A stretch of DNA of 41,515 nucleotides from Candidatus Auribacterota bacterium (GTDB lineage: Bacteria > Auribacterota > Tritonobacteria > UBA1439). This document shows positions 1 to 10,452 of this stretch, in pieces. The notes beneath the pieces were generated by a model that saw nothing but the letters and a program-made list of their open reading frames with translations, did not search any database and was not told the DNA's origin. The stretch lies in NCBI GenBank assembly GCA_026392015.1, contig JAPLCW010000157.1:1-41515 (forward strand). The letters run 5' to 3'. The first letter of the stretch is position 1. Each line of letters opens with the position of its first letter. The translations under genes were made by a program, and so were the position numbers.

Positions 1-2
1 TG

Positions 3-122
3 GGTGGGATTGGCGGAGCTGCGGTGGCACAGAACCACAATCGGCTTCAGAAGCAGATGTTGAATGACAAGAAACTCGCTCGACGGGTGGAGAAGATTTA
101 TAAAAGTATCCTCAGTCAATAG
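3..122 (+). CDS. C-terminal end of an unidentified protein (partial)
   Basis: An open frame enters from the left edge and stops at TAG 120-122, giving the last 39 residues of a protein. The fragment starts glycine- and alanine-rich and then becomes strongly basic and probably helical, with several Lys/Arg pairs. Nothing in it identifies a family. It could be the basic cytoplasmic tail of a membrane protein, but that is a guess. It is on the same strand as dnaK and about 280 bases upstream of it; the sigma-54-like promoter between them suggests separate transcription. Confidence 0.45.
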   Translation, partial: GGIGGAAVAQNHNRLQKQMLNDKKLARRVEKIYKSILSQ

Positions 123-311
123 TAGAGGTCTGACCCTGACGATATTAAGAATCTAATGAGTCATTTTGTCTCACTTATAACGCTAGTGTCGCTATTTGAG
201 AGCAATAGTGTCCCAGAGATCTAATCACCTCTATAATTTGTATCCGGCAAGTACCTGTTATAACCCAAAGCACATTAAGGGATAATAACTAAAATCTTTG
301 ATAGCATCAGA

Positions 312-329
312 TTGGCACAATTCTTGCTT
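312..329 (+). promoter_or_regulatory. Sigma-54 (-24/-12) promoter upstream of dnaK
   Basis: The sequence TTGGCACAATTCTTGCT matches the RpoN consensus TTGGCAC-N5-TTGCW. The invariant GG is at 314-315 and GC at 326-327, exactly 12 bases apart as required. It is in the correct orientation, about 75 bases before the dnaK ATG, which predicts a start of transcription near 339 and a leader of about 60 bases. No sigma-32 or CIRCE element is seen in the gap. A short dyad, CTATT-N7-AATAG at about 193-209, lies roughly 110 bases upstream, where an activator site could be, but it is weak. Confidence 0.7.
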
Positions 330-400
330 AACAAAACGTTGTGGGTTGCAAAATGTTTAGAGGTTAAACAGTCTGCGCACATAAACTTGAGGAGGAAAAA

Positions 401-2359
401 ATGTCCAAAGTTATTGGTATAGATCTCGGCACCACAAATTCGTGTGTCGCCGTGATGCAGGGGGGAGAACCGGTGGTAATCCCGAATGCGGAGGGGAACC
501 GCGTCACCCCTTCGATTGTGGCGATAACGAAGACCGGTGAGCGGCTTGTCGGTCAGACGGCGAAACGTCAGGCGGTGACCAACTACGAGAATACGATTTA
601 TTCCATCAAAAGATTCATGGGGAGAAAGTACGAGGAGGTAAGCTCAGAGATCAAGCTTGTCTCCTACAAGGTGGTGAAGGCTCCGAATGGTGACGCAAAC
701 GTGAAGCTCGGGGATAAGGTCCTCTCTCCACCGGAAGTCTCTTCCATGATTCTTCAGAAGCTGAAGGCCGATGCAGAGGCATATCTCGGAGAAAAGATCA
801 CCCAGGCGGTTATCACGGTCCCGGCCTATTTCAACGACAGCCAACGGCAGGCCACGAAGGATGCGGGGAGGATCGCGGGTCTCGATGTTCTCAGGATCAT
901 CAACGAGCCGACAGCCGCCTCCCTCGCCTACGGCCTCGATAAGAAAAAAGATGAGCGCATCGCCGTGTACGACCTTGGCGGAGGAACCTTTGATATATCA
1001 ATCCTTGAGCTCGGTGACGGGGTCTTCGAGGTCAAGTCGACCAACGGCGATACGCACCTCGGCGGAGACGACTTCGACCAGAGGGTCGTCGACTGGATCG
1101 CGGACGAGTTCAAGCGCGGGCAGGGAATTGATCTTCGACAGGATAAGATGGCGCTCCAGCGCCTGAAGGAAGCCGCGGAGAAGGCGAAGTGTGAACTCTC
1201 CTCAGTCACCGAGACGGAGATCAATCTCCCATTCATCACTGCGGATGCCTCGGGCCCCAAGCACCTGGTTCTCAAGCTGTCACGCTCCAAGCTCGAGCAA
1301 CTCGTTGCGGATCTCATCGAACGCACCATAGGCCCCTGCAAGAGAGCGTTGGAAGATTCGGGGCTCGCATTGGACAAGATCGATGAAGTCATTCTTGTCG
1401 GAGGACAGACGAGAATGCCCAAGGTCCAGGAAACTGTCAAAAGGCTTTTCAAGAAGGAGCCGCACAAGGGAGTGAACCCTGACGAGGTTGTCGCCGTGGG
1501 GGCAGGGATCCAGGCGGGCGTGCTCAAGGGAGAGGTCAAGGATGTCCTCCTGCTCGACGTCACCCCCCTCTCTCTCGGCATCGAGACCCTCGGCGGCGTG
1601 TCCACGAAGCTGATTGAGCGGAACACCACAATTCCCACAAAGAAGAGCGAAATATTCAGCACGGCATCGGACAGCCAGACCAGCGTGGATATCAGAGTTC
1701 TCCAGGGCGAGCGTGAGATGGCTGCGGACAACAAGCTCATCGGGAACTTTCAGCTCATCGGCATCCCCCCGGCCCCGCGAGGCATTCCGCAGATCGAAGT
1801 CACCTTCGACATCGATGCCAACGGCATCCTGCACGTCTCCGCGAAGGACCTTGGTACGGGAAAGGAGCAGTCGATCAGGATCACCGCATCGAGCGGCCTC
1901 TCCGAATCCGAGATCAAGCAGATGGTCAAGGATGCGGATGCGCACGCGACCGAGGATAAGGGACGGAGGGAAAGGGTGGAGAGCAAGAACCGCGCGGAAG
2001 CGGCGGTCTACGAAGCAGAGAAACTCCTCAAGGAGCACGCGGCCAAGATATCCGCTCCCCATCAGCAAAAGCTGAAGGCCGCGATCGACAGGGTGCGGGA
2101 TGCGGTGAAAAAGGATAACGTCGAGGAGATGAAAGCAGCATCGGAGGATCTCACTCAGTGCTGGCATGAGGTTTCTGCGGAGATGTATTCCCAGGCGAGC
2201 GGGAAGGCACATGGCGAGCCCCAGGCGGGGCCTCAGGGAGGGCCTCAGGGGGGGCCTCAGGAAGAGCCGCGGAAAGAAGAGCCCCGTGAGAAGGGCGAAG
2301 ACGTGATCGACGCAGACTACGAAGTGGTGGATGAGGATAAGAAGGGTGAGAATAAATAG
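401..2359 (+). CDS. dnaK: Chaperone DnaK (Hsp70)
   Basis: ATP-dependent cytosolic chaperone that binds exposed hydrophobic peptides and cycles with DnaJ and GrpE. At 652 residues it is slightly longer than E. coli DnaK (638). The ATPase domain shows the phosphate-1 signature ([14 protein letters not shown], residues 5-18), [21 protein letters not shown] and [11 protein letters not shown]. The substrate-binding domain and helical lid follow. The tail has a proline/glycine/glutamine-rich stretch of repeated GGPQ units (about residues 604-625) and ends in an acidic [13 protein letters not shown] motif of the usual DnaK type. A strong SD (GAGGAGG) precedes ATG 401. Neither dnaJ nor grpE is adjacent; groES-groEL follow. 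The upstream promoter looks like sigma-54, which is unusual for this gene. Confidence 0.98.
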   Translation: MSKVIGIDLGTTNSCVAVMQGGEPVVIPNAEGNRVTPSIVAITKTGERLVGQTAKRQAVTNYENTIYSIKRFMGRKYEEVSSEIKLVSYKVVKAPNGDANVKLGDKVLSPPEVSSMILQKLKADAEAYLGEKITQAVITVPAYFNDSQRQATKDAGRIAGLDVLRIINEPTAASLAYGLDKKKDERIAVYDLGGGTFDISILELGDGVFEVKSTNGDTHLGGDDFDQRVVDWIADEFKRGQGIDLRQDKMALQRLKEAAEKAKCELSSVTETEINLPFITADASGPKHLVLKLSRSKLEQLVADLIERTIGPCKRALEDSGLALDKIDEVILVGGQTRMPKVQETVKRLFKKEPHKGVNPDEVVAVGAGIQAGVLKGEVKDVLLLDVTPLSLGIETLGGVSTKLIERNTTIPTKKSEIFSTASDSQTSVDIRVLQGEREMAADNKLIGNFQLIGIPPAPRGIPQIEVTFDIDANGILHVSAKDLGTGKEQSIRITASSGLSESEIKQMVKDADAHATEDKGRRERVESKNRAEAAVYEAEKLLKEHAAKISAPHQQKLKAAIDRVRDAVKKDNVEEMKAASEDLTQCWHEVSAEMYSQASGKAHGEPQAGPQGGPQGGPQEEPRKEEPREKGEDVIDADYEVVDEDKKGENK

Positions 2360-2384
2360 CAGCACGCGATAAGCCATAACAGTA

Positions 2385-2423
2385 AGCATTGAGACAAGTC
2401 TTGCTTATTGCTTAGAGCTTAAT
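2385..2423. repeat. Word-type inverted repeat after dnaK
   Basis: The gap after the dnaK stop holds AGCATT (2385-2390) facing AATGCT (about 2422-2427), with partly matching flanks. The segment 2401-2423, read on the minus strand, matches 34425-34447 at 22 of 23 positions, so this is one member of a dispersed repeat family. A TTGAGACAAGTCTTGCT string at 2389-2405 resembles the dnaK sigma-54 site but has GA in place of the invariant GG, so I do not call it a promoter. Confidence 0.5.
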
Positions 2424-2469
2424 GCTAAAGAGGAGGTGATGTGGATTCTTGAAGTATATCAGTAGGAAG

Positions 2470-2497
2470 TTGATTTTCTCAGAAAATTACATATAAT
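2470..2497 (+). promoter_or_regulatory. Sigma-70-type promoter for groES-groEL
   Basis: TTGATT (2470-2475) and a perfect TATAAT (2492-2497) are separated by 16 bases, in a locally AT-rich stretch about 33 bases before the groES start. No CIRCE inverted repeat (the HrcA operator) is present here. Confidence 0.6.
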
Positions 2498-2529
2498 AAT
2501 GAGCCACATAATTATGAAAGGAGCGGATC

Positions 2530-2817
2530 GTGAAGATTAAGCCACTTGCGGATCGAATTCTTGTTCATCGCCTGGAAGAGGAGGAGATAAAAAAGGGGGG
2601 GATTATCATACCCGATACAGCCAAGGAAAAGCCGATGCAGGCAAAGGTGATCGAGGTCGGCTTGGGAAAGAGAAACGAGGACGGGAAACTGATTCCACTC
2701 GAGGTGAAGAAGGGAGATAAGGTGCTCATCGGGAAGTACGCGGGTTCCGAAGTCACCGTGGACAATAAAGAGTACCTCATCATGCGCGAGGAAGACGTTC
2801 TCGCGATCATTGACTGA
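2530..2817 (+). CDS. groES: Co-chaperonin GroES
   Basis: Heptameric lid of the GroEL chamber. The 95-residue length is standard. The N-terminal [11 protein letters not shown] and the mobile-loop region ([20 protein letters not shown], residues 16-35) are typical of Cpn10. It starts with GTG at 2530, supported by the AAAGGAG site ending 7 bases upstream and by the family N-terminus. groEL follows 59 bases later with its own SD, so the two are almost certainly co-transcribed from the promoter at 2470-2497. Confidence 0.98.
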   Translation: MKIKPLADRILVHRLEEEEIKKGGIIIPDTAKEKPMQAKVIEVGLGKRNEDGKLIPLEVKKGDKVLIGKYAGSEVTVDNKEYLIMREEDVLAIID

Positions 2818-2858
2818 TGAGCGGAGGGGGGAGGAGATCCCCCAGGAGTGTCATATAA

Positions 2859-4508
<1,650 letters not shown>

Positions 4509-4530
4509 ACGAGCTGCGTAAGCGCTCGAA

Positions 4531-4575
4531 TCCTGAGGGAGGTGCAGCGCCCTCCCTCGGGATTCACCTTTTTTT
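4531..4575 (+). terminator. Rho-independent terminator after groEL
   Basis: A 12-base stem (4531-4542 with 4551-4562, all pairs formed if one G-T is allowed) closes an 8-base loop and is followed after a few bases by a run of seven T at about 4569-4575. It lies 22 bases after the groEL stop and should end the chaperone transcript before rpoZ. Confidence 0.85.
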
Positions 4576-4601
4576 ACTGAACAGAAGCGAGGAGGCGAGG
4601 C

Positions 4602-4811
4602 GTGGAAATATTTGATAAACAACTCACGGAAGCCGTCGGCAAAGCGGGGAGCTGTCCGCTTCTTGTAAACATCATCGCGACCAGGATCAGGCAGTTAAGC
4701 CGCGGCGCCAAACCGCTTCTTGAAAAAGCGGACGGACTCTCGATAATGCAGATTGCACTGAGGGAGTTTGTCGAGGGGAAAATCGGATTCCGTAAGCGGG
4801 CCGGCGACTGA
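4602..4811 (+). CDS. rpoZ: RNA polymerase omega subunit
   Basis: Small subunit that helps the beta-prime subunit fold and assemble. The 69-residue product has the omega pattern: an N-terminal helix, RIRQLSRGAKPLLEKADG (about residues 28-45) and ALREFVEGKIGFR near the end. The start is GTG 4602 with a strong SD (GAGGAGG) ahead; the next ATG would remove the conserved N-terminal helix. It is separated from groEL by a terminator and lies just ahead of an ABC transporter gene on the same strand. Confidence 0.85.
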   Translation: MEIFDKQLTEAVGKAGSCPLLVNIIATRIRQLSRGAKPLLEKADGLSIMQIALREFVEGKIGFRKRAGD

Positions 4812-4855
4812 CATTGGTGGGGCGGGCATCTGAACTCAGGGAGGCACGGAGTGTT

Positions 4856-5794
4856 ATGATTGATGTGCAACATTTGACCAAGAGATACGGAGACACACTC
4901 GCAGTGGATGATATCTCATTCCGCGTGAACAAGGGTGAGACCCTCGGGTTCCTCGGCCCGAACGGCGCCGGGAAGACAACGACCATGCGGATCCTGACCT
5001 GCTTCATGCCCCCCAGTTCGGGCTCGGCCACGGTTGCCGACTACGACATCTTCAGCCATTCGCTGGATGTTCGTCGCGAGATCGGCTATATGCCCGAGAA
5101 TGTGCCGCTGTACCCTGACATGCGCGTTCAGGAATTTCTCGAGTACCGCGCTCGCCTCAAAGGCGTTCCGAGGAAATCGCTCAAGAAACGCGTCCAGGAT
5201 GTCATGGAGAAAACTATGGTTGCCGACGTGCGCCATAGGATTATCGGTCAGCTCTCGAAAGGATACCGTCAGCGCGTCGGGCTCTCCGAGGCCCTCGTCC
5301 ATGATCCCAAAGTCCTTATCCTGGACGAGCCGACGATAGGTCTCGATCCCAACCAGGTTCGACAGGTGCGAAAGCTCATCAAGGAGCTCGGCGGTGAGCA
5401 TACCGTTCTGATCTCCACACATATCCTCCCTGAAGTAGAGATGACCTGCGGGCGTGTCATCATCATCGATCATGGGCGTATCGCCGCCATGGATACCCCG
5501 GAGAGGCTCATGCAGCATATCAAAGGCGGCACGACGAAGCTGACGCTGGAGGTGCGCGGGCCATTGCCGCAGGTGCGCGCCGCAATCGAAAAGATCTCCG
5601 GTGTTGCGAAGGTTGAGGGACGAGGAGACGGTGTGTGCACGTTAACCGTCGTGGTGGAGAAGGGGAGGGATACCCGGGAGGATATCTTCAGGACAGTCGT
5701 TGAAAACCGCTGGATTTTGAGAGAGATGAAGACCGAAGAGGTTTCCCTCGAAGACATATTCGTTCATATCACAATGCACGAAAAGGATGCATAA
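4856..5794 (+). CDS. ABC transporter ATP-binding protein (GldA-like)
   Basis: Cytoplasmic ATPase of an ABC-2 type exporter. From ATG 4856 (preceded by GGAG) it is 312 residues; an upstream in-frame GTG at 4814 is less likely because it lacks an SD and the family starts at MIDVQHLTKRYG. It shows Walker A GPNGAGKTT (34-42), the signature LSKGY (133-137), Walker B VLILDE with Glu158, and the H-loop His189. The C-terminal extension is of the DUF4162 type found in GldA/CcmA-like ATPases. The next genes encode the permease, a GldG-like protein and a DUF4340 protein, the usual companions. The substrate is unknown; gliding is not implied. Confidence 0.92.
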   Translation: MIDVQHLTKRYGDTLAVDDISFRVNKGETLGFLGPNGAGKTTTMRILTCFMPPSSGSATVADYDIFSHSLDVRREIGYMPENVPLYPDMRVQEFLEYRARLKGVPRKSLKKRVQDVMEKTMVADVRHRIIGQLSKGYRQRVGLSEALVHDPKVLILDEPTIGLDPNQVRQVRKLIKELGGEHTVLISTHILPEVEMTCGRVIIIDHGRIAAMDTPERLMQHIKGGTTKLTLEVRGPLPQVRAAIEKISGVAKVEGRGDGVCTLTVVVEKGRDTREDIFRTVVENRWILREMKTEEVSLEDIFVHITMHEKDA

Positions 5795-5820
5795 TGCGCA
5801 CAAATCCGTGAAGCGTCGTT

Positions 5821-5867
5821 CGTGAATCGTGAAGCGCGTAGTAGTAAGATACACTTCACGATCCACG
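5821..5867. repeat. Word-type inverted repeat between the ABC ATPase and permease genes
   Basis: Arm 5821-5836 (CGTGAATCGTGAAGCG) pairs with 5852-5867 at 14 of 16 positions. The flanks (5807-5820 and 5868-5878) repeat the same GTGAAGCG word less exactly. It sits between two genes that should be co-transcribed, so it would form a hairpin in the operon mRNA. Confidence 0.75.
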
Positions 5868-5899
5868 CTTCACTCTTCATGCATGAGGAGGTCATATCC

Positions 5900-6646
5900 A
5901 TGGTAAAGATTCCGGTGCTCTTCGTGAAGGAGCTCAGATCGTATTTTTACTCGCCGATTGCGTATGTGGTACTGGTTGTCTTCCTGGGCTTTAACGGCTA
6001 TATCTTCGCGCTGCTCGTGAGCGCGCTCAACGACCCTCGAATGACGGTGGAGGGGTCCGCGATGCAGCTCTTCTTCGGAGGCACCATTTTCTTCTACCTG
6101 GTTATCTCCATCGCCGCATCGGTGATCACCATGCGGCTGATTGCGGAGGAGAGGAAGTCCGGGACGATCGAGGTCATCATGACCGCTCCCGTCACCGACG
6201 TGGACTTGGTGCTCTCCAAATTCCTCGGCGCGCTCGCGTTCTATCTGTTCCTCTGGATGCCCACACTGCTGTACGTGGTCGTGCTCCGGCGCTATTCTTC
6301 AGGGATTGATTTCGGACCGATTGCGGCGGGCTACCTGGGCACCACCCTGCTGGGAGCCATGTTCCTCTCGGTCGGGCTCCTGTTCTCATCGCTGACGAAG
6401 AATCAGATTGTGGCCGCGATAGGGAGTTTCGTGGTTATCACCGTGCTCTGGACGCTGGGGATCTTCAAGAGCTTTGTTTCCGGAACAGTCGCGCAGGGGA
6501 TCTTTTCCTACCTCAATATTTTTGAGCATTTCGACAGTTTCAACAAGGGGATCATCGATACGCGGCCGCTTGTGTACTACATCAGCGCGACGGCGCTCAG
6601 CTTGTTCCTGACCGTGAAGGTCGTCGAATCACACAAGTGGCGGTAG
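5900..6646 (+). CDS. ABC-2 type permease (GldF-like)
   Basis: Integral membrane partner of the preceding ATPase. ATG 5900 is chosen because GAGGAGGT lies 7 bases upstream; this gives 248 residues, while the longer frame reads through the upstream inverted repeat. The N-terminus MVKIPVLFVKELRSYFYSPIAYV is the standard start of this family. About six hydrophobic segments are visible, and a conserved EERKSGTIEVIMTAPVTDVD loop lies between TM2 and TM3. The C-terminus ends after the last TM in VVESHKWR. It acts in the cytoplasmic membrane. Confidence 0.9.
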   Translation: MVKIPVLFVKELRSYFYSPIAYVVLVVFLGFNGYIFALLVSALNDPRMTVEGSAMQLFFGGTIFFYLVISIAASVITMRLIAEERKSGTIEVIMTAPVTDVDLVLSKFLGALAFYLFLWMPTLLYVVVLRRYSSGIDFGPIAAGYLGTTLLGAMFLSVGLLFSSLTKNQIVAAIGSFVVITVLWTLGIFKSFVSGTVAQGIFSYLNIFEHFDSFNKGIIDTRPLVYYISATALSLFLTVKVVESHKWR

Positions 6647-6655
6647 TTAAATATC

Positions 6656-6726
6656 AGTAGTTAGTAGCTAGTAGTTAGGGAAAAAACGCTGAAGCTCTAT
6701 CCCCTAACTACTAGCTACTATCTACT
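6656..6726. repeat. 25-bp-arm word inverted repeat between the permease and GldG-like genes
   Basis: Arm 6656-6680 and the reverse complement of 6702-6726 agree at 24 of 25 bases. The arm is made of near-repeats of TAGTAG/TAGTTAG. It starts 9 bases after the permease stop and ends 8 bases before the SD of the next gene, so it fills the gap. Confidence 0.9.
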
Positions 6727-6750
6727 TTCTTTTAGCAGGAGGATATATTT

Positions 6751-8214
6751 ATGGCAACAGAGGGCGTCCAGAAAATAAGAAGGAAGGCGATCGGCGCGAA
6801 TGTCGTCGCGGTGTGCGTGGTGGCGGCCGCCATTACGCTCATGGTCAATTATCTGAGCTACCGGCATTACCAGAGGTTCGACTGGACAAAGAGCAGCTAT
6901 TATTCGCTGTCTGAAAAGACCGTTAAGGTGCTCAACGATCTCACCGTGCCGATAAAGGTATACGTGTTTTATCCGCCGTTCAACCGCACCTTCGATGATA
7001 TCAGGGAGCTTCTCAACCGCTACACCGATGTGAGCAAGAAGGTGCAGTTGGAGTACGTCGATCCGGAAAAGGATCCATCGCGCGTGCGATTTCTCATGAA
7101 CAAGTTCAAGATACCGGCGCCCTCGCAAGCGGCGCTCGTCGTGTTCGAGCAGGGAGATAAGAACAAATATGTGTATGATAAAGATATCATGGAAATGGAC
7201 TACAGCGGCATGAGGTATCGCCAGGCCCCGAAAATTAAAGGCTTCAAGGGGGAGCAGGCATTTACCTCGGCTATTCTCAATCTGAGCCAGGAGAAGCAAC
7301 CGGTGGTCTATATAGTCACCGGACACGGCGAGAGGGATATCGCCGACACGGGGCAGGGGGGCCTCCAGGTGTGCAGTACTCTGCTCGAGCGTGAAAATGT
7401 CAAGGTTGAGAAGCTCCCTCTCTACCAGAAGAAGGAAATTCCGTCCGATTGCAACCTGCTCATGATCGTCGGACCGAAGGAACCGTACATGGACGAAGAG
7501 AAGAAGCTTCTAGGGCAGTATCTCGATAACGGTGGCAGGCTTTTCGTGGCCCTCGATCCGCAGACGAACTCGGGTCTCGAAACCGCGTTGCGAAACTGGG
7601 ACGTGGAGGTTGGGAACAATATCGTGGTTGATCCGGAATCCGCACAGCGCCTCCTTTTCTCCAGTGCGCTCAATCTCTTTGCGGATCACTACGGCTCGCA
7701 TGAGATCACCAATGACTTGAAAGGGAAGGCAACCCTCTTCTCAGGGGTGCGCTCTGTGCAAGTCGGAACCTCCAACCCCAAGATCCAGGCTGCCATGCTC
7801 GTGGAAACCTCTCCCAAAGGCTGGGGTGAGACCAATATGGCCGATGAGACATTTCGTTTCGATGAGGGGACGGATATGAAGGGCCCCCTATCGTTCGCGG
7901 TGGCGGTTGAAGCAATCCCTGACAAGGTGGACGATACGCCAATCAAAAACGTACGGACCGTCGTGATCGGAAATTCAGACTACATCTCGAACTCACAGAT
8001 TACCAATTTGAGCAACGCGAGCTTCTTCCTCAACATTGTCAATTGGCTTACGAGCAGGGAGAAACTGATCGCCATCGGCCCCAAGATCCCTGAACAGACC
8101 CGGGTCCGTCTCAACGCGGCGCAGATGAGTCACATCTTCTGGTTCGCCCTTGCAGGCCTCCCGGGACTCTCTCTGGTGCTTGGGATTGCCGTCTGGTGGC
8201 GAAGAAGAAAGTAA
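6751..8214 (+). CDS. GldG-like ABC transport auxiliary protein
   Basis: A 487-residue membrane-anchored protein of the 'Gldg family/ABC-type uncharacterised transport system' group. One N-terminal TM helix (about residues 16-35) is followed by a large extracytoplasmic region beginning YSLSEKTVKVLNDLTVPIKVYVFY, which is typical of the family. It ends with a C-terminal TM and a basic tail (AVWWRRRK). The SD GCAGGAGGA precedes ATG 6751. The ATPase-permease-GldG-DUF4340 order is a recurring unit in many phyla with and without gliding, so an envelope export or assembly role is all that can be inferred. Confidence 0.85.
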   Translation: MATEGVQKIRRKAIGANVVAVCVVAAAITLMVNYLSYRHYQRFDWTKSSYYSLSEKTVKVLNDLTVPIKVYVFYPPFNRTFDDIRELLNRYTDVSKKVQLEYVDPEKDPSRVRFLMNKFKIPAPSQAALVVFEQGDKNKYVYDKDIMEMDYSGMRYRQAPKIKGFKGEQAFTSAILNLSQEKQPVVYIVTGHGERDIADTGQGGLQVCSTLLERENVKVEKLPLYQKKEIPSDCNLLMIVGPKEPYMDEEKKLLGQYLDNGGRLFVALDPQTNSGLETALRNWDVEVGNNIVVDPESAQRLLFSSALNLFADHYGSHEITNDLKGKATLFSGVRSVQVGTSNPKIQAAMLVETSPKGWGETNMADETFRFDEGTDMKGPLSFAVAVEAIPDKVDDTPIKNVRTVVIGNSDYISNSQITNLSNASFFLNIVNWLTSREKLIAIGPKIPEQTRVRLNAAQMSHIFWFALAGLPGLSLVLGIAVWWRRRK

Positions 8215-8257
8215 CGGCGTATCGGAGTGTGGGCGTAAACAATATACGAGGAAAAGT

Positions 8258-10090
8258 ATGAAATTCAGAACGACACTTATACTGATAATCATCGCGCTCG
8301 GCATCGGCAGCTACATCTGGTTTTTTGAACGGAAGCAAATGTCCACGGAGGAACGGGAGCAGAAGGGGAAGATACTATTCAGCCTGAAGGCCGATGACAT
8401 CGATAAGATCGAACTCGTGAAGGAAAAAGAGACCATCGTGTGCACGAAGGACAAGGATGGCAACTGGAGCATCGAGCAACCCCTGAAGTATATGGCGGAT
8501 AAATCGCCTCTTCAGAGCATCTGCAGCCGACTCGAATCGCTGAACAGCGAGAGGGCGATCAAGGGAGAAGAACTGGACGAGAAGAAGATCGAGGATTTTG
8601 GCCTCAAGAAACCTCGTATCATTGTCCGCTTCCGCGCGCGCGGGAAGGAAATGAGCCTCGCACTTGGCGAGGACGCCCCCCTGGGGGAAAGCGCCTACGC
8701 CCAAATCGTCGGGGATAAGACGGTCTACCTGGTGAACAAGAGCCTCTATCCGGTGCTCAATAAAGAGGTGAAAGACCTGCGCGACAGGGCGATCGTTGAA
8801 TTTGAGCCCAATGATCTCGCCAAGGCGCAGATCACCCATGAGGGGAAGACAATCGAGATCGTTCAGGACACAAACGGCTGGCAAATTACGAAACCGCTGC
8901 AGGCGGCGGCAGACCCCGACAAGGTGAGCGGCATGCTCCGCAAGATCAAGAATATGCGCGTGCGCGACTTCACGGATGACGCGCCGAAAGACCTTGCGAA
9001 GTATGGCCTCGACGCGCCCGCGTATGAAGTCAGTCTCTGGGATAAGAAAGATCAGGCGGCCAAAACTATCCTCGTGGGCAAGGAGGCGGAGAAGAATGTG
9101 GTATACGCGAAGAGGGGAGGGACCGACATGGTATTCACCGTGAACAGCGATTTCATGAAGGACCTGGCGCGCACCCCCGAAGAAATGCGGGACACAAAGC
9201 TGACGCACCTCTCCCAGGCGAATATCGAAGAGGCCGGCATCGTCATCGGAGACAAGAAGCTTACGCTGGCAAAGAGCGGTGCAAAGTGGGAGATCAAAGA
9301 ACCGGAGAAGAAAGAGGCCGAAGATGCCGCTGTGGTTGACCTCCTCCGCAAACTCACCGAACTCACCGTAACCGGTTTTGCCTCCGCAAAGCCCGAGGAA
9401 CTCGAATCATATGGCCTGGGGAAGGGCGCTATGGAGATTACCCTCAAGCCGAAGGAAGGCGACGCAGAGAAATTTCTTGTAGGAAAGAAGTCCGAGGGGG
9501 ATAAGAAGGTCTACGTCAAGAGAGCAAAGTCGGATGAGATCCTCATTGTTGCGGCTGACTTTCTCAAAGACTGCAGCGTCGATCCTCTCCACTATGCCAA
9601 GAGACAGGTTCTCGATTTTAAAACCGATGATGTAAAAAGAATCGAAGTCACGCGTGCGAATAATCCCAAGCAAGTGTGTGAGAAGGGCGATGACAAAACC
9701 TGGAAAATGATCGAGCCGGGAAAGGGCGCCGCCGGCGCAGATGTCATCACCGTTATCATCTCGAATCTCTCTGTCCTGCGAGCGAGAGCTCTTATCGCGC
9801 AATCGCCGAAAGACCTCTCGCACTATGGACTGGATGCGCCGTCCTGTGTGGTCTCTCTCGATATTGAGAAGGGGGGGACCCCCGAGTCGAAACGGCTTCT
9901 CATCGGTGGGAAGGGTCCTGAGGGGACATACTACGCAAAGCTTGCGGATGGAGACTTCGTGTTTACCATCCCCTCCTACGTTGTCGATAATGTCATGAGA
10001 GATCTCGCGGCGTCCGAGAAGCCCGCTCCTGAGCCCAAGATTCAGGGGCAGAAGAAAGAATCGCCGGCTCAGAATAAGAGCGGCGATTGA
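8258..10090 (+). CDS. DUF4340 membrane-anchored repeat protein
   Basis: From ATG 8258 (GAGG about 8 bases upstream) the product is 610 residues. It has an N-terminal TM anchor (about residues 5-22) and then a large hydrophilic region outside the membrane. The region is a series of related units, each with a (K/D)xxxYGLxxPxxxVxL-like core: DFGLKKPRIIV, KYGLDAPAYEV, SYGLGKGAMEI and HYGLDAPSCVV. This is the DUF4340 pattern. The tail is rich in Pro, Lys and Gln. An alternative start at 8150 inside the previous gene has no support. It is the last gene of the ABC unit; biochemical function is unknown. Confidence 0.85.
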   Translation: MKFRTTLILIIIALGIGSYIWFFERKQMSTEEREQKGKILFSLKADDIDKIELVKEKETIVCTKDKDGNWSIEQPLKYMADKSPLQSICSRLESLNSERAIKGEELDEKKIEDFGLKKPRIIVRFRARGKEMSLALGEDAPLGESAYAQIVGDKTVYLVNKSLYPVLNKEVKDLRDRAIVEFEPNDLAKAQITHEGKTIEIVQDTNGWQITKPLQAAADPDKVSGMLRKIKNMRVRDFTDDAPKDLAKYGLDAPAYEVSLWDKKDQAAKTILVGKEAEKNVVYAKRGGTDMVFTVNSDFMKDLARTPEEMRDTKLTHLSQANIEEAGIVIGDKKLTLAKSGAKWEIKEPEKKEAEDAAVVDLLRKLTELTVTGFASAKPEELESYGLGKGAMEITLKPKEGDAEKFLVGKKSEGDKKVYVKRAKSDEILIVAADFLKDCSVDPLHYAKRQVLDFKTDDVKRIEVTRANNPKQVCEKGDDKTWKMIEPGKGAAGADVITVIISNLSVLRARALIAQSPKDLSHYGLDAPSCVVSLDIEKGGTPESKRLLIGGKGPEGTYYAKLADGDFVFTIPSYVVDNVMRDLAASEKPAPEPKIQGQKKESPAQNKSGD

Positions 10091-10210
10091 GCGATTGGGC
10101 AATTAGGCGATTGAGTGTAAAAGATTAGACCCGGTCGCAGGAACGTCCCCCTCCAGTGTTTTTCCCTGCGATTCCCCGCTCACAGGCGTGCTCTCCCATA
10201 ATGCACAAGC

Positions 10211-10345
10211 GTAAGGGGTCACTTATGGGGGGTACATTGCTTAATATGTCATTCCTGCGAAAGCAGGAATCCAGGTTTCATAGTGGATCCCCGCTTTCGC
10301 GGGGATGACAAGTGAAAGGGATACCCCCCAAGACTGACCCATTAT
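10211..10345. mobile_element. MITE-like element, copy 1 (135 bp, 8-bp target duplication)
   Basis: The left end (10211-10234) and the reverse complement of the right end (about 10322-10345) form an imperfect 24-bp terminal inverted repeat starting GTAAGGGGTCACT. The exact 8-bp direct repeat GCACAAGC lies on both sides (10203-10210 and 10346-10353), consistent with a target duplication. The core, 10247-10310, begins TGTCAT and ends ATGACA and contains two perfect hairpins, ATTCCTGCGAAAGCAGGAAT and ATCCCCGCTTTCGCGGGGAT. There is no ORF of useful size. Before it, 10091-10202 holds GCGATT-word repeats and no gene; after it, 10357-10392 holds GTGTAAAG-word repeats. Confidence 0.85.
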
Positions 10346-10452
10346 GCACAAGCCCACAGTGTAAAGTGTAAGGTTTAAAGTGTAAAGCCAGGAGATTAAA
10401 AACAAATGTTCGCTGACACTCCCCATTATCAGGCCAGGGAACTGATATCTCA

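Noticed and set aside
928..2389. Long minus-strand ORFs opposite dnaK (and similar ones opposite groEL, glgE, glgA)
   Set aside because: They are antisense shadows caused by codon bias of the real genes, with no SD and no family features.
2389..2405. Second sigma-54-like site (TTGAGACAAGTCTTGCT) before groES
   Set aside because: The invariant GG at -24 is GA, and the string is part of a repeat found elsewhere; a good sigma-70 promoter lies closer to groES.
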